DNA of 64,000 bases from Undaria pinnatifida. Its lineage: Eukaryota > Sar > Phaeophyceae > Laminariales > Alariaceae. Positions 23,111-33,369 of this stretch are shown here, piece by piece (position 1 is the stretch's first letter; every line of letters begins with the position of its first letter). The notes under the pieces are model-generated. The model was not told the origin of the DNA. It ran no database searches and was given only the letters and a program-made list of their open reading frames with translations. The translations under genes were made by a program, and so were the position numbers. The stretch covers positions 12,089,851 through 12,153,850 of the forward strand of contig JABAKD010000023.1 in assembly GCA_012845835.1 (NCBI GenBank), written 5' to 3'.

Positions 23111-26100
23111 GTCGTCCACCTTGTCTGTGTCGTATCGCCCTGCACAAGTCCCCCCTTCTCGGTTGGAGATCGAAGTGCTTTCGCGTATGTTTCCCCCGAT
23201 TTTTCGTCGCTTAGCTTCCAGTAGGAATGGCTCTATAGTAGGCCACATTTTCAAAGTTTTACGACATCAACTGCTAGTATTTTCGGGTCCGTCGTTTGTT
23301 TACGACCCCCCTCCCTCTAGGCTTCTATATAGTATCAACCCCCGAAACCATGGTAGTTTCGCTTGATCCTTAGTAGCCTGAAATTCGCTTGCACGCTGTG
23401 CATGCGCCCCGCTAGCAGTTTTAGAGTTTACGTGATTTGCTCCCTCCCTCTGTCCGGCTTACGGTATCAGCCCGCGACATCGTAACAGTTTCGTCTGATT
23501 CCTTCTCAGCCGAGATATCGTCTGCACCATGTGCGTGCTCGTTCGCAGAGTTTCTGAGCCCTCCGTTGCGTTATGACCCCGTTTTTACCGCTCTCACGGT
23601 ATGAGTTGAAAATAATATCGTGTTAGCTTGTTTTTTCCATCTTGGTTCCCCTTCCCCCTGCACTATGTGCCGGATGGGAACGTGCACCCCCTCCTCTCTG
23701 CAGTGTGTGCGTTTTCGGAACGTATTTCCTCCCGACTCTGGCGTTCGTGAATTTTCCGAACCGATACCTTCCGCTTTCGCGCCCATGCGACGCGCATATT
23801 ATTCGTTTTTTGTTGATATTTTTGGACACGCTTGCTTCTTAGTGGTTTTCGCTGTGCGCAGCAAACGACCGACCGTAGTAGCCTTCTCTCCTTTCTTCCG
23901 GGAGAATTTGTTCGTGAACGCTTAGTGCGCGTATTAGCTTTAGACCCTACTGCCTCAGTACAATTCTACCTGGTAGGCTCCAGTATAGTCAGTGGTATCG
24001 CCTCGCGGCTCCCCAAAGTACCCCCTTAAAGTCTGACTATCGTTGAGGCTCCAAAACCGTTTTACCGTAGTAGTATGCCTTCTGTCTTATTTGCCGGATT
24101 CAAAGTATGGCATTTGTTCGTTTTTCGGTGATCTTCATGGGCGTCTTGATCTTGAATTTGTGCCCAAGTTGTTCTACTTTTCTACAGTACGACGAGTGTT
24201 CGCCTTTGTGGTTTCGCTTCCGCTTTCTATCGCCGATGTAGTCTGCCCACGGTTCGTGAATACCGACGAAACATGGCGTTCCCGAACCATGTCGAGGTTT
24301 TCCATCGTCTCGTGTCCACCTCGCCTTATGCGATTGGCGACAACATAGATGCTTCCTGTGTTTTTTCTCTTCGTTTTTCGCGAGGCATTACCTCCCTTTT
24401 GTTGTTGCTGTTGGACTTTCCGTGCCCCTTGGCATATTTCCCTTTTGTTGCTGGACCTTTCTTGCTTCTTGGCGTACTTCTTCCCACGACTGACGTGGCT
24501 GCACTTTAGTCCCAGCCACTTGGTATTACGGCGTCCCAGTTATTGCTACTGTTTATGGTCGCATATTGTCGACCACTGGCTTCACATTGAGAAGCCCCCT
24601 TAGGTTCCACGTTAGCGGTCCCGTGCTGACTCTCCAGTCCACCTGCCGGTTCTCTTTGGCCTCTACATTCTTGTTTGGTTGTACCTGCCCCCAAGAGCCC
24701 CTTGCTGTCGGGGTCCGTTCTAGCTTGGTGGCCAGCGGGTCTATTCCCCTGGACCACTCTTTGTTACCTTTTTTCCTCGGCACCGCTGCCCCTACGGTCC
24801 AACGGCACTGACCCCCGTCCTGGCTTTGCAGCCAACAGGTCTTGTTTCTCTCGAACACTTTTTCTTGATTCTTTTTGGCATACCTGCCCATAGGGTTCAA
24901 CTACACCGGCCTTAGTCATGGCTTTACAGCCCGTCCTGACTGTGCAGTCCACAGGCCGTCGCCTCTTGGCCCCCGTTTTTCTCTTGCCTTGTTGGCGTAC
25001 CTGCCGCATCGGTCCCACGTTTTGACTCCAGTTTGGCTTCGCAGCCCAAATAGGTCGTTTCCTGTTGACCCCCTTTCGTGTTGTTTTTCTTCGGCGAAAT
25101 CGCTTTCGGAGGAATGCCTTCGCTTAGTACCTAGTGTTGCTCGTTTTCTTACAGTAGCCTTTCAAGGTCCTTTGCTATGGACCCTCCATTTTTTTTGTCA
25201 GACTGCAGTACGTTACTATGACACGATTTGCCTACTTTCTGTTTTTCCGTGCATTTTTCTCGGTTACCTTTTTAGGGTTGCTCCAGGTTAGCGACCCCGT
25301 GTTCCCGACGTATAGTACCTAGCTGCGGCTTTTTTCATATTGTCTTCTCTGTTCCCTTCATTAATTCTGGAGCTAGACACTTCCAGCGCTGCTTTGAGCT
25401 GAACGAGTATCTTCTCGTGGACCCCATCGTTGGCTTGCTTCTTATGGTTGAATAGCCTCGCTACGTTTGCTGGCATTGTTCCCGTTATTAGTTAGCCTCT
25501 CGAGGTGTCATATGTCGACTCTCTTTCCGGCTTCCGATAGTACCTTCCGTCTTTCTGGTGTCTACGTTTCAGTTTCGTCCTTGTTTGCGTATAGCTTTGG
25601 CTAGGTGACGTCACCACTCATCTCTTCCCGTTTTCATGGTACTGTACCCAGATAGCCTCTAAGGGTACTCCACTGTTGCCCCCGGTTCAGCTTTCCGGCG
25701 TATCACACACGCCTCCAGAACCACAATTTTTGTGTTGTCCGTGCCACTGTTTAGGTGTTGTCTTTCACTTCGATTTCGCGATTTGTTTTGGTAGCCTCGC
25801 TTTCCCGTTCTACAGTTCGACCAAGGGCCTTATGCTAGCCTCCTAGGTCCCACATTACGGCCCCTGTGCTTCCGTTACACGTCAGCGTACTGGTTCTTGA
25901 CAGTTTGGCCTTTCGACCAATGGTCCTACGTCAGCCTTCCAAGTCCGACCTTGCGGACCCTGATATTATTTCAGGCACTGTTCTTTGCTTTCTCTTTTTT
26001 CAGGCTCTTGCTCTTCTGCCTTTCGACCAATGGCCCGACGCTTGCGTACTTTCGCGTCTTAGTTGTTGCTCTTTCACCGTCCAACCGATGGCCCCACGTC

Positions 26101-26606
26101 AGCTGTCAGTGTCCAACGTAGCGGACTCTGACATTCTTTAGGCAGTGCTTCTTGGTTTTTCTATCACCCTCCGGCAAATGGACCGACCGCCCGCCCCTTC
26201 AGCACTACGCTTCACGCCGTAAACTTGTCTGCCCTTCACAGCGTGACACGTGTTCCCTTCTTCTCTTCTGACATGGTTTCCGCGTCTATACCTTCTTCTT
26301 TGGCCCCCTTTGCATCCTTGCGCTCAGTGGCCGCGCCCTTCGTGGTTTCGTAGGCCGATTGCTACTGGTATACCGTAGGTACATACCCTTTCTCGAGCTC
26401 TCACGGTTGTGAGCTCCATCATAGGGTTGCATATCTTATAATGAGGCGTTTAAGCCTCATTATTACGAGGTGTGGGGGAATCTATAGCCTCATTTTCGTT
26501 TGTTTCGAATAGCCGCATCTTCGATCCCCTTCACAATTCTGGATGTTTTGTTGACATCCTTTGATTGGCAGGTGATCTGCATCTACAACTATTCAGGGTG
26601 GGCTAA

Positions 26607-27116
26607 TGTAATAGAGTATCAGTATAGCTGGCAATAGATTCGGTAAGATAGCTCACGGAGTCATGCTATATTGGACCACCAGAAGATTCTCTTGAACACG
26701 GAATATTCTTAGTGGAGCGGACAACCCGTAGAATCTAGCTAGCTTATACCACAAGAGCGTTCTCGGTAATGGAACGTTCTTCCTCCCTCTGGACAAGATA
26801 TATAGAAGTAAGCGCGTTAAGCGCTCATAGGAACATAGAACATCCAGGAGAACGTTCCTCGTACGTTCCATAGGTAAAGGTCCAGAAGAGAGCACAGCAG
26901 CAATGCTGGGGTGAAGCGAACTCTGTGAGCTTCACCCCACCCCCATGATCTCACTCCTCTTCCTCCTCCTCCTTCTACTTTCCTGTCTCCTCGAGCTTCT
27001 CATAACTCAACGCTAATAATGGGAAATCTATAAAGAAGAACCGGTGCTGTCTCCAAGCGAAGCTGATACCCCTGTGTTCTTTCCCTCCCACCTTCCGGTA
27101 CCACGACTCCTTCACA
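26607..27116 (+). repeat. 3' LTR of element D
   Basis: 510 bp, partner of 12526-13033, with a 2-bp insertion after CTCTTGAAC. The four GAAnnTTC modules are kept at 26691-26700, 26700-26709, 26771-26780 and 26849-26858. The purine stretch AGGGTGGG just before it (about 26595-26602) is a weak polypurine-tract candidate. CGTA follows at 27117-27120. Confidence 0.92.
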
Positions 27117-27120
27117 CGTA

Positions 27121-28437
27121 GCGATCGAGTTCGCAAACAAAAGTTCTGTGCAGAGGAAGGGCCAGTCCAACCGAGGAAACACACAAAAAGAGAAAAAAAA
27201 AGAACGAGAGGAAGAACTTGTTTTTTATTTCGACAAAAGCGCGGCTGGGGTATCTCGCAGCGCTTGTAAATATGAGCATCGATCATTAATAACTGGATCG
27301 AATTCACAGGTGGCGTGTATGGAACATTTAAAATATAATATGCAAATATGGTCCATTGCTGTGTAAGTATAGACTAATCGTATAGAATAGTAACTCAACA
27401 TTTATTTTTAACAAGGTTTAGACCTACCATTTTTGACACATTTTGAGCGAATATTTCTGGCGATTATGTTTGCAGTTTTGAGGCTCCAGAAATAACTGCA
27501 TCAGAAATAAGTAGCGTCCATTCATTATGGCTTCTGATTTTCGGAAAATGGTTTTATGTTGAATTGCTAGGTCTTGTTTCGCCGTTTGCCTTTATTTTCA
27601 ATCTGGCACGTACATTGTCGGCGGCGACGTTAGGTCACCACCGCCTCTGCTGCTGTCTCTGATTCTGTGCTGCTGGTGTGGTACTGCTCTGGTGCTGCTG
27701 TGTTGGTTTTGATCGTGGTGGTGTGCTGTCGCGATTGTGCGTGAGGACGAAGCTCTGTCTCGCACACAACAAGCGCGGTGTGCTGTCGTATGTGTGTTTG
27801 CACCTCTTTGTTGTGGGTAATGGGTGACGTGTACAGCAGATAGGAATCATACCAGGTACTACAGAGCAGGCAGTGGTGACATGTGATACTTGGTACGAGG
27901 TAGTATCCAAAAGTCAAATAATCCCAGTTCTGAGAGGTTGGAAGACTGAGAGCTGTTATTTCTGTGCTCAGAAATCACCAGATCCGCTGATTTCTGGCTT
28001 TGATTATTTCTGAGCCCAGAAATAACGATGATTTCTGGTCCCACAATGGATGGTTTTATTTTTGGCGTCGGAGATCCCTGTTGAAGAGAGAAGTAATCGC
28101 TCAAAATATTCCCCATAATAATTGGTCTTACATGGTAATTGAACAGAACACCAGGTGGATACGTGTATTACCGTGTTAGTACCATAATTATTTTATACTT
28201 CGACAATAATTATTGTATTCCCCCTAGATGTGAATACTACAATAGTGTTCCATCGGGCGTCAATCATATAGTCTAGACTACATGTCGCAAAACGCACGAC
28301 GGATCACGCTTTAGTTTTGATCATGTACACGTTCGACGCACGGCAATGTGCTCAAATGTCTGTCGTGTATTCCAGGTGTACTGCTGGCGGGTGTCACCGC
28401 ACACCAGTACTATGTGCAGTTAATGGAAGAATAGGCA
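27121..28437. other. Intergenic stretch with ATTTCTGG/CCAGAAAT motifs
   Basis: No convincing gene. The octamer ATTTCTGG and its complement, or close variants, occur near 27458, 27495, 27510, 27957, 27975, 27990, 28012 and 28030, often in inverted pairs. CTG/CTC-rich low-complexity sequence spans 27645-27710. AATAATTATTG-rich DNA lies at 28110-28220. Confidence 0.5.
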
Positions 28438-29115
28438 GTGAGCGTTATCGACGTTGGTAAGTCCATGCCGGTTTCATTCGATTGGGACCTCTCCATCTAC
28501 AACCTGCCGGAGAGGAACGCCGCCAGCAAGCTTTCCAGTGTAGGGGTGTCTGGACCGGGTATGGGGAGTCAAAGAAGAGACGCGGAGCCGAATGCTGAAG
28601 CGGGCGATGGATCGACTTCTTCTACAGGGGGCGACGGAGGCGAGGGGAAAAGAGAGGCCACGGAAGCGTTACCCCCTCAAGGGGGGGGGGGTAGGGGTAG
28701 AGTGGGGCCGGGGGGCGCGGTCTGGCTACTAAACAACTATCGTCTGCCTCTTTTCAGGGTGGAGGTGGGGGAGTTTGTGGCCTTTTCCACGCGGAAGAGC
28801 TCCCAGTCGTCAGTTGGTGTGGGCAAACTACTGTCTCTTACAAAAAGGGTGGATGGCAACGAGGTGGAGCTGCACTGGTACATGCTTGAGTCGGTAGATC
28901 CCAACGCCTCACGCTCCAGGTACGGGAGAGCAGGGTGGACGCCCGAGTTTTGCGTGGTTGGCGGTGAGCGGGAACGTTCGATGTCTTTTGAACATGTCGC
29001 AGGATTCAGCTGTAAATTCGCCAAGCTTACCAAATCGATCAAGCTATCAAGCCATGTATGGCCGTCTATCGCAGAAAGTGCACAGGCGCAAGACATGGAG
29101 GAGGATGACGAATAG
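28438..29115 (+). CDS. Hypothetical protein with BAH-like module
   Basis: 225-codon frame, GC-richer than its surroundings. Residues 1-95 are low complexity (Gly, Ser, Glu, with a G10 run at 28681-28690). From about residue 105 there is a folded-looking module: VEVGEFVAFSTRKS, VGVGKLLSLTKRV, VELHWYMLESVD, then KLTKSIKL and an acidic tail ending DMEEDDE. The order of a GxFVA strand, a GKLL strand and a hydrophobic HWY strand resembles a bromo-adjacent-homology (BAH) fold, a chromatin-binding module also found at the ends of transposon proteins. The frame opens at GTG after a stop; the first ATG is at 28465. A pyrimidine tract plus CAG at about 28745-28757 could be a splice acceptor, making the module a 3' exon. 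The function is a guess. Confidence 0.4.
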   Translation: MSVIDVGKSMPVSFDWDLSIYNLPERNAASKLSSVGVSGPGMGSQRRDAEPNAEAGDGSTSSTGGDGGEGKREATEALPPQGGGGRGRVGPGGAVWLLNNYRLPLFRVEVGEFVAFSTRKSSQSSVGVGKLLSLTKRVDGNEVELHWYMLESVDPNASRSRYGRAGWTPEFCVVGGERERSMSFEHVAGFSCKFAKLTKSIKLSSHVWPSIAESAQAQDMEEDDE

Positions 29116-30738
29116 GAGGAAAGAGTGTTATACGCATCAAGATCAATATGATCGACCAGGTGTCAGTGAGCGTGCCTAATACTGTAAGAAAAGCGTTGCG
29201 CGCAGCACGATGATGTCGTGGTTGACTGTTGAAGTTATTGGCGTGGTAGTAGTCGGTGTGAGCGTTGCTGCTGAAGATAGAGTGCGTGTTTTCAAGGCTA
29301 AGAGAACGAGGGTGATAGGACAAAAACCCGTGTAAGCACAAACTCGACCGTGTGCAGCGGCCGTGCGAGCAACTGTGATTCGCGTAGCAAGATGATGTCA
29401 TTATACCGTAGACTAGCGTTTGAACTACAGTAGTAGTGCTGCGTTAAATTAGTCAGTGGTCTGGAGTTGTTCAGCATTGCTACTGAAAATATTTTGTGAT
29501 TTATTTTGTTCTTTTTTAGCGGATTAGTCAATGAGTGACGAGCTGTTTGTACTTTTTAGGGGTCCGCGAGGGTCGGTCCATGATCGTGGACAGTTTTGGG
29601 GATACTAGACTGTGCGGTAACACTTGAATCGAGTTAGTACGAACTCGGTTCTCAACACAAGAGACATGGATGTATTTAAACGAACATTTATTCCGCGCTG
29701 GCTACATGATCAATGTTTCCAGTGTTTTGTCACAAAACACTAGAAGAAGAGAGGCTCATTGTTTTTCCTATAGCATGTTAGTTATTCATCTAAAAGTTCG
29801 TTTTCGTTTAGGGTCAGCATATAAGATAATTTTTATGTGGTTTGTGGCAAATCGTGTGCTTCTCGTCTGCGACGGGGCCATGACTCTCCTTTTTTTCGCC
29901 ATTCAGACTGGTGATTCGTGCGGCATTCATACTAGTTATCATCATAGCGATTCGTCTTCATGGCTCCGTTCAATTTTGGGGGTTGTGATTATAGAAGGGA
30001 GTTGATGTATTTTCACCAACTGGACGGCCGCTTTTTTTAGGGCCAGTTCTTACATGATCTCCAGGGTGTTCTGTTCACGTCAGTCGCAGATATGCGGAAT
30101 TAGGTCCTGTTAGTGTTTCGCCTGTTAATTGTTCACACAACAATCAAGACACAGCTTTGCGATGGTGGCAAGTCTTGCGATGTCTGATCGCAAGTCTTGC
30201 GATGTATGCTAGCACGATCATCAATCGTTATAATGTAGAGGTAATTGTTTCGCCCATTGATAGTTCACCGCCCAGCAGAAACATCATGAGTACAATAAAG
30301 TAAGTTTGGCACGGTTCTCATCAAGAACAAGTGGAACGTCACTATAAATCGTGCCAAGATTTTTCAGCCAACGAGTAACTTAGTGACCCAGTCATTAATG
30401 GCACACACATAAACCCTATGTTCCAATTAAAAAACAGGCTCTCAAGGACAAGGTACACTCTCAATATGACGAAAAGTGTGTTTCTTCCAGTTTGAGATTG
30501 CTGCAATTTTTTTGGCTAGTATAGCACTCAAATTCACTTGATAATAAAACCAGAAAGTATATTACTCAACAATTCCTAATAATTTTTCCACCACTTTCTC
30601 CCCAATTACTGCCAAGCTCACTGATTGCCAATCAAGGCAATTCATCGGTAGGACATCATTAACTAATCTGGGCTGAGCTAGTCCTTGACCGATATTTAAT
30701 TGATCCCAAAACAATGCAAAAATTTCGGTTGGGTCTGA
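29116..30738. other. AT-rich stretch beyond the gypsy 3' end
   Basis: No convincing gene. GCAAGTCTTGCGATGT-type repeats lie at 30140-30205. The 3' LTR of the gypsy element should lie here or further left, but I could not find a matching LTR pair. Confidence 0.4.
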
Positions 30739-31066
30739 CTACGGGGCTGGTTTTGAGAAAATTTTAAACCATTGACCAATTTGATTGCAGCATGGATCAT
30801 AAAATTTACCAATGAAATGTACCGTTCCTTCCAAAAACTTCAATATCCATCCCTCTGTCTCCCTTTTGTACTCATTCGTCAGCATGAATAAATTTCTTGC
30901 AACTCTTAGCGGTTTCATGAACATGCCAACACCAAGTTCCTACTTCCTCACTACATGTTTTTAACTTATCCTCATACAAATGGACATTGTACCTCTTCCC
31001 TAAATCTAAAAGTTTGATCGTGTGTGGAAGCGCCTTGTTTGGTGCATCTTCCGCCACCATCACCAC
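30739..31066 (-). pseudogene. Gypsy sequence downstream of the chromodomain
   Basis: Two overlapping minus-strand frames (31066-30872 and 30924-30739) follow the chromodomain frame in another phase and probably continue the element's C-terminus or 3' region. No domain is recognisable. GGGTCTGACTACGGGGCTGG at about 30732 resembles the 129-bp array unit at 5672. Confidence 0.35.
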
Positions 31067-31605
31067 TCTTGCCAGCTGCCAACCTGCGCGAGTGGTTTTG
31101 AAATATATATATACGATCCGATGATGTCACGTGAATATATTCCTGGCCTTCCCCTAACATCACAGCATACTTTGTAACCCTTAGCAACATGTCTTTCACC
31201 CTTAGCACACGCTAGCATACGCTTGGCAAGTTGAACTCTATATCGTCGGTATTTCGCATTTTCACCTCCAATTTGTACCGGTTCACCCGCCCAATACCGC
31301 GACACTATACTACCGTACTGTTCAAGGTCCGTCTCATGTTCCCAAGTTTTTACTGTTACTTTATCCCAACTAGTATAGTATTGTACCGCATTCTTTCCTC
31401 CTAGACCTCTCGAAATCCTATGTTTCGTAATCTTTGTGGGCTTGATACGATAGTTGTCCAATTCCATACATACGTCTTCCGCAGTCGGGTGGAAAGGCGG
31501 TGAACGCTCATAATATGTATTAAGTACATAGCTACTCATTGCCCATGGCAGAAATTTCGGTGCTTCTGCGCCCTCGTGGGGATTGTAACACTTCTTGCAC
31601 CTATA
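31060..31605 (-). pseudogene. Gypsy integrase C-terminus with chromodomain
   Basis: The frame enters from copia B's LTR. Genuine gypsy sequence starts at about 31608 (MYRCKKCYNPHEG), which continues the integrase frame left at 39491. The stretch PPFHPTAEDVCMELDNYRIKP precedes a chromodomain at about 31434-31288: KITKHRISRG, YYTSWDKV, TWEHETDL and IVSRYW. The aromatic and acidic positions fit the chromodomain fold. In chromoviruses it tethers integrase to modified histone tails and so directs insertion into heterochromatin. After this the frame drifts and ends at 31060. Confidence 0.82.
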
Positions 31606-31610
31606 CATAG

Positions 31611-32111
31611 TGTTGGACGTACTCACTCCATTGTCAGATTGCAAACAAGAATCCGTCGAAAAGATGGATCGGAGAATTGTGGGGGTTTCGTATATGTGTG
31701 GGATGGATCTCCACAACGGGATTTTGTGTTGTGGGTTTTGATGTGCCCGAATAATACCACTCTATTTTTCGACTCTATTTTGCCTGCACCTTGTGTCTTC
31801 TCTGTGTCTCTTCTACGGCTACCACGCCAAGGGCTACCACGCCCCATCTATACTGCAAGGGCTATCACGCCTTCACCACTGCACGGCTACCACGCCTGTA
31901 TATTTGCGTCCCGGCTACCACGCCACAGTGCCGAGTTCCATTTCTGGGTTATCATACCTAAGCTATCACGCTCCACCACACACGTAAATCGGGTCATCAC
32001 ACCCGCCTTAGTTGCGAGTAGTTCGTAGTTTACCGATTACCGGCTATTACGCCACCTTTCTCCTCCACCTACACCACCACCGGGGCGCCACACGTACCAA
32101 CCTACTCCACA
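31611..32111 (+). repeat. 5' LTR of copia B
   Basis: 501 bp, beginning TGTTGGACGTACTCAC and ending ACCTACTCCACA. The second half holds an array of GGCTAYCACGCC motifs. Confidence 0.95.
31817..32053 (+). promoter_or_regulatory. GGCTAYCACGCC motif array in copia B LTR
   Basis: Exact GGCTACCACGCC at 31817, 31832, 31885 and 31913, and GGCTATCACGCC at 31860. Degenerate forms lie at about 31945, 31961, 31990 and 32042. Spacing is 15, 28, 25 and 28 bp, roughly multiples of 14. The same set is in the 3' LTR. It could be a repeated factor-binding site or an RNA element in R/U5. Function is inferred. Confidence 0.6.
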
Positions 32112-32119
32112 CGCTAGCG
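32112..32119 (+). other. Palindrome at the inner edge of copia B 5' LTR
   Basis: CGCTAGCG follows the LTR directly, and TCAACGATCTTCA follows it. Element C has CGCTATAGCG and then TAACGATTTCA in the same place. This suggests a shared, non-standard primer region. Confidence 0.45.
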
Positions 32120-32401
32120 TCAACGATCTTCAACGAACGAGTGGGTTGTAAGTTGCTAAGCGCCAATGAGGAGAACCGGCACAAGACCTTTGTCGGGGGA
32201 AAGGTTGAGCACCCCTCCCGGCGGAGTAGGCAACGGGGGAGAGGGACGCGAGTCCTCCTCCGCCAATGGACAACACCATGGAGGAGAGGGACCCGAGTCC
32301 TTCCCCGCCAATGCACAACATCATGAAACAACAGCAGCTCCATCACCAACTTCATCGAACATGATCGCGGACCTCGCCAACGACTTCACCAAGTACTGCA
32401 G

Positions 32402-32707
32402 ATGACCAACGAGGGAGGGCCAACCGCCCCAACAGCAGGCACGTACGAGTCTAGACCCATAGAAATTCGTCAGAAAAATAAAATACTTGCTTGGTCTGGA
32501 AAGGTTGAGAGCGGGCAAAGTGTTGGATCAGCTTTCCGTGTTTTTCGAGGTTCTGTTCTTTCCTGGGTCTCGGCTGAAGGGTTGATGGACGTATTGAAGG
32601 GAGAATCGATGCCAGTGGGGGTTCCGGATGTAGACCTGTCACGACTCAGGAGTTACTTTGGGAAGGAGAGAGTAGATAAGTCGCTCAAGCTATGGTCACA
32701 CAACTGA
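32402..32707 (+). pseudogene. Copia B gag, N-terminal part
   Basis: 101 codons beginning MTNEGGPTAPTAGTYESRPI, about 290 bp inside the LTR. The middle reads as a gag helical region and ends at a stop after SLKLWSHN. The gag frame resumes at 32740 in another phase. Confidence 0.65.
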
Positions 32708-32739
32708 TCGCAAAAATCACAGCCCAACCAGCCTAAGAC

Positions 32740-33260
32740 ATGATTTTTGCTGCGGGGTCACCCCAAAAAGCGTGGAGGGTGTTTGAGTCTCACTACGCTG
32801 TCAAAAGTGAAAATGAGAGGGAAATAGTAGTGGAGGAATGGAATAAACTGAGACAGAAGGAGGGAGAGAACATCGTGTCATTTTACGGTAGGGAAAAGAC
32901 CATAAGGATGAAGCTAGAATCATACGGTGATAAGCGACCAGACGCATCTATGTGCAAACATATTGCCCGTAGAATGCTACCACCGTTCAAGCTATGTAGT
33001 GACCACGTGCTTCTCCTTCCCGATCTTTCGAGTCGTACCGTGGAAGGTTTGCTCAAGAGAGCTGCTCACGAGCTGGAGCGCAATGGGAGATCAGGAGAAG
33101 AGAGAGAGGAGACAAGGCATGCCCTGACCGCAGCCGGCGTGGGTCGGGGCGACCGGGGTGGGAGGAATGCTGGTGATCGGGGGTATGGGGAGCGCGACCG
33201 AACGTACACCTACTGCGCGCACCACGCGAGGGGCAAGGCCACAACACCCCCGAATGCATC
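32740..33260 (+). pseudogene. Copia B gag, central part with zinc knuckle remnant
   Basis: Reads AWRVFESHYAVKSENEREIV, then a charged helical stretch typical of copia gag. At about 33205-33260 it meets a knuckle remnant: YCAHHARG in this frame and GHNTPEC-like sequence in the next, so a frameshift cuts the finger in two. Beyond 33260 the 33264-34037 frame is a shadow of the real gag continuation. Confidence 0.7.
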
Positions 33261-33369
33261 GTCATGCGTCGACAATTCGACAGATACTACGGTGATTCTA
33301 CGAATACCTGCAGACGCGGGGACTCGGGCCGCACGCCGGACGCGGAGGAGGGCGCGGGGCGGAAGGTAA

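Larger units (their letters stand above)
22301..26606 (+). repeat. Element D interior, T-rich block
   Basis: Pyrimidine-rich on the plus strand, T over C, with long strand asymmetry and no coding signature. It is a succession of degenerate tandem families: about 130 bp near 23300-23560, about 110-120 bp near 24590-25080 (core CTGGCTTTGCAGCC) and about 170-190 bp near 25910-26140 (core TTTCGACCAATGG). Short antisense frames follow from the composition. Confidence 0.6.
12526..27116 (+). mobile_element. 14.6-kb LTR element D without gag or pol (LARD-like)
   Basis: Two direct repeats (12526-13033 and 26607-27116) differ at about 19 positions by eye. Each begins TGTAATAGAG and ends CTCCTTCACA, giving the TG...CA ends of LTRs. 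CGTA lies directly outside both (12522-12525, 27117-27120), a 4-bp target duplication. A possible primer binding site follows the left LTR, which sets the plus orientation. The 13.6-kb interior shows no CCHC, protease, RT YxDD, RNase H or integrase motif in any frame. It consists of pyrimidine-rich degenerate tandem repeats. This fits a large retrotransposon derivative, mobilised in trans, but is unusually long and repetitive. Confidence 0.85.
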
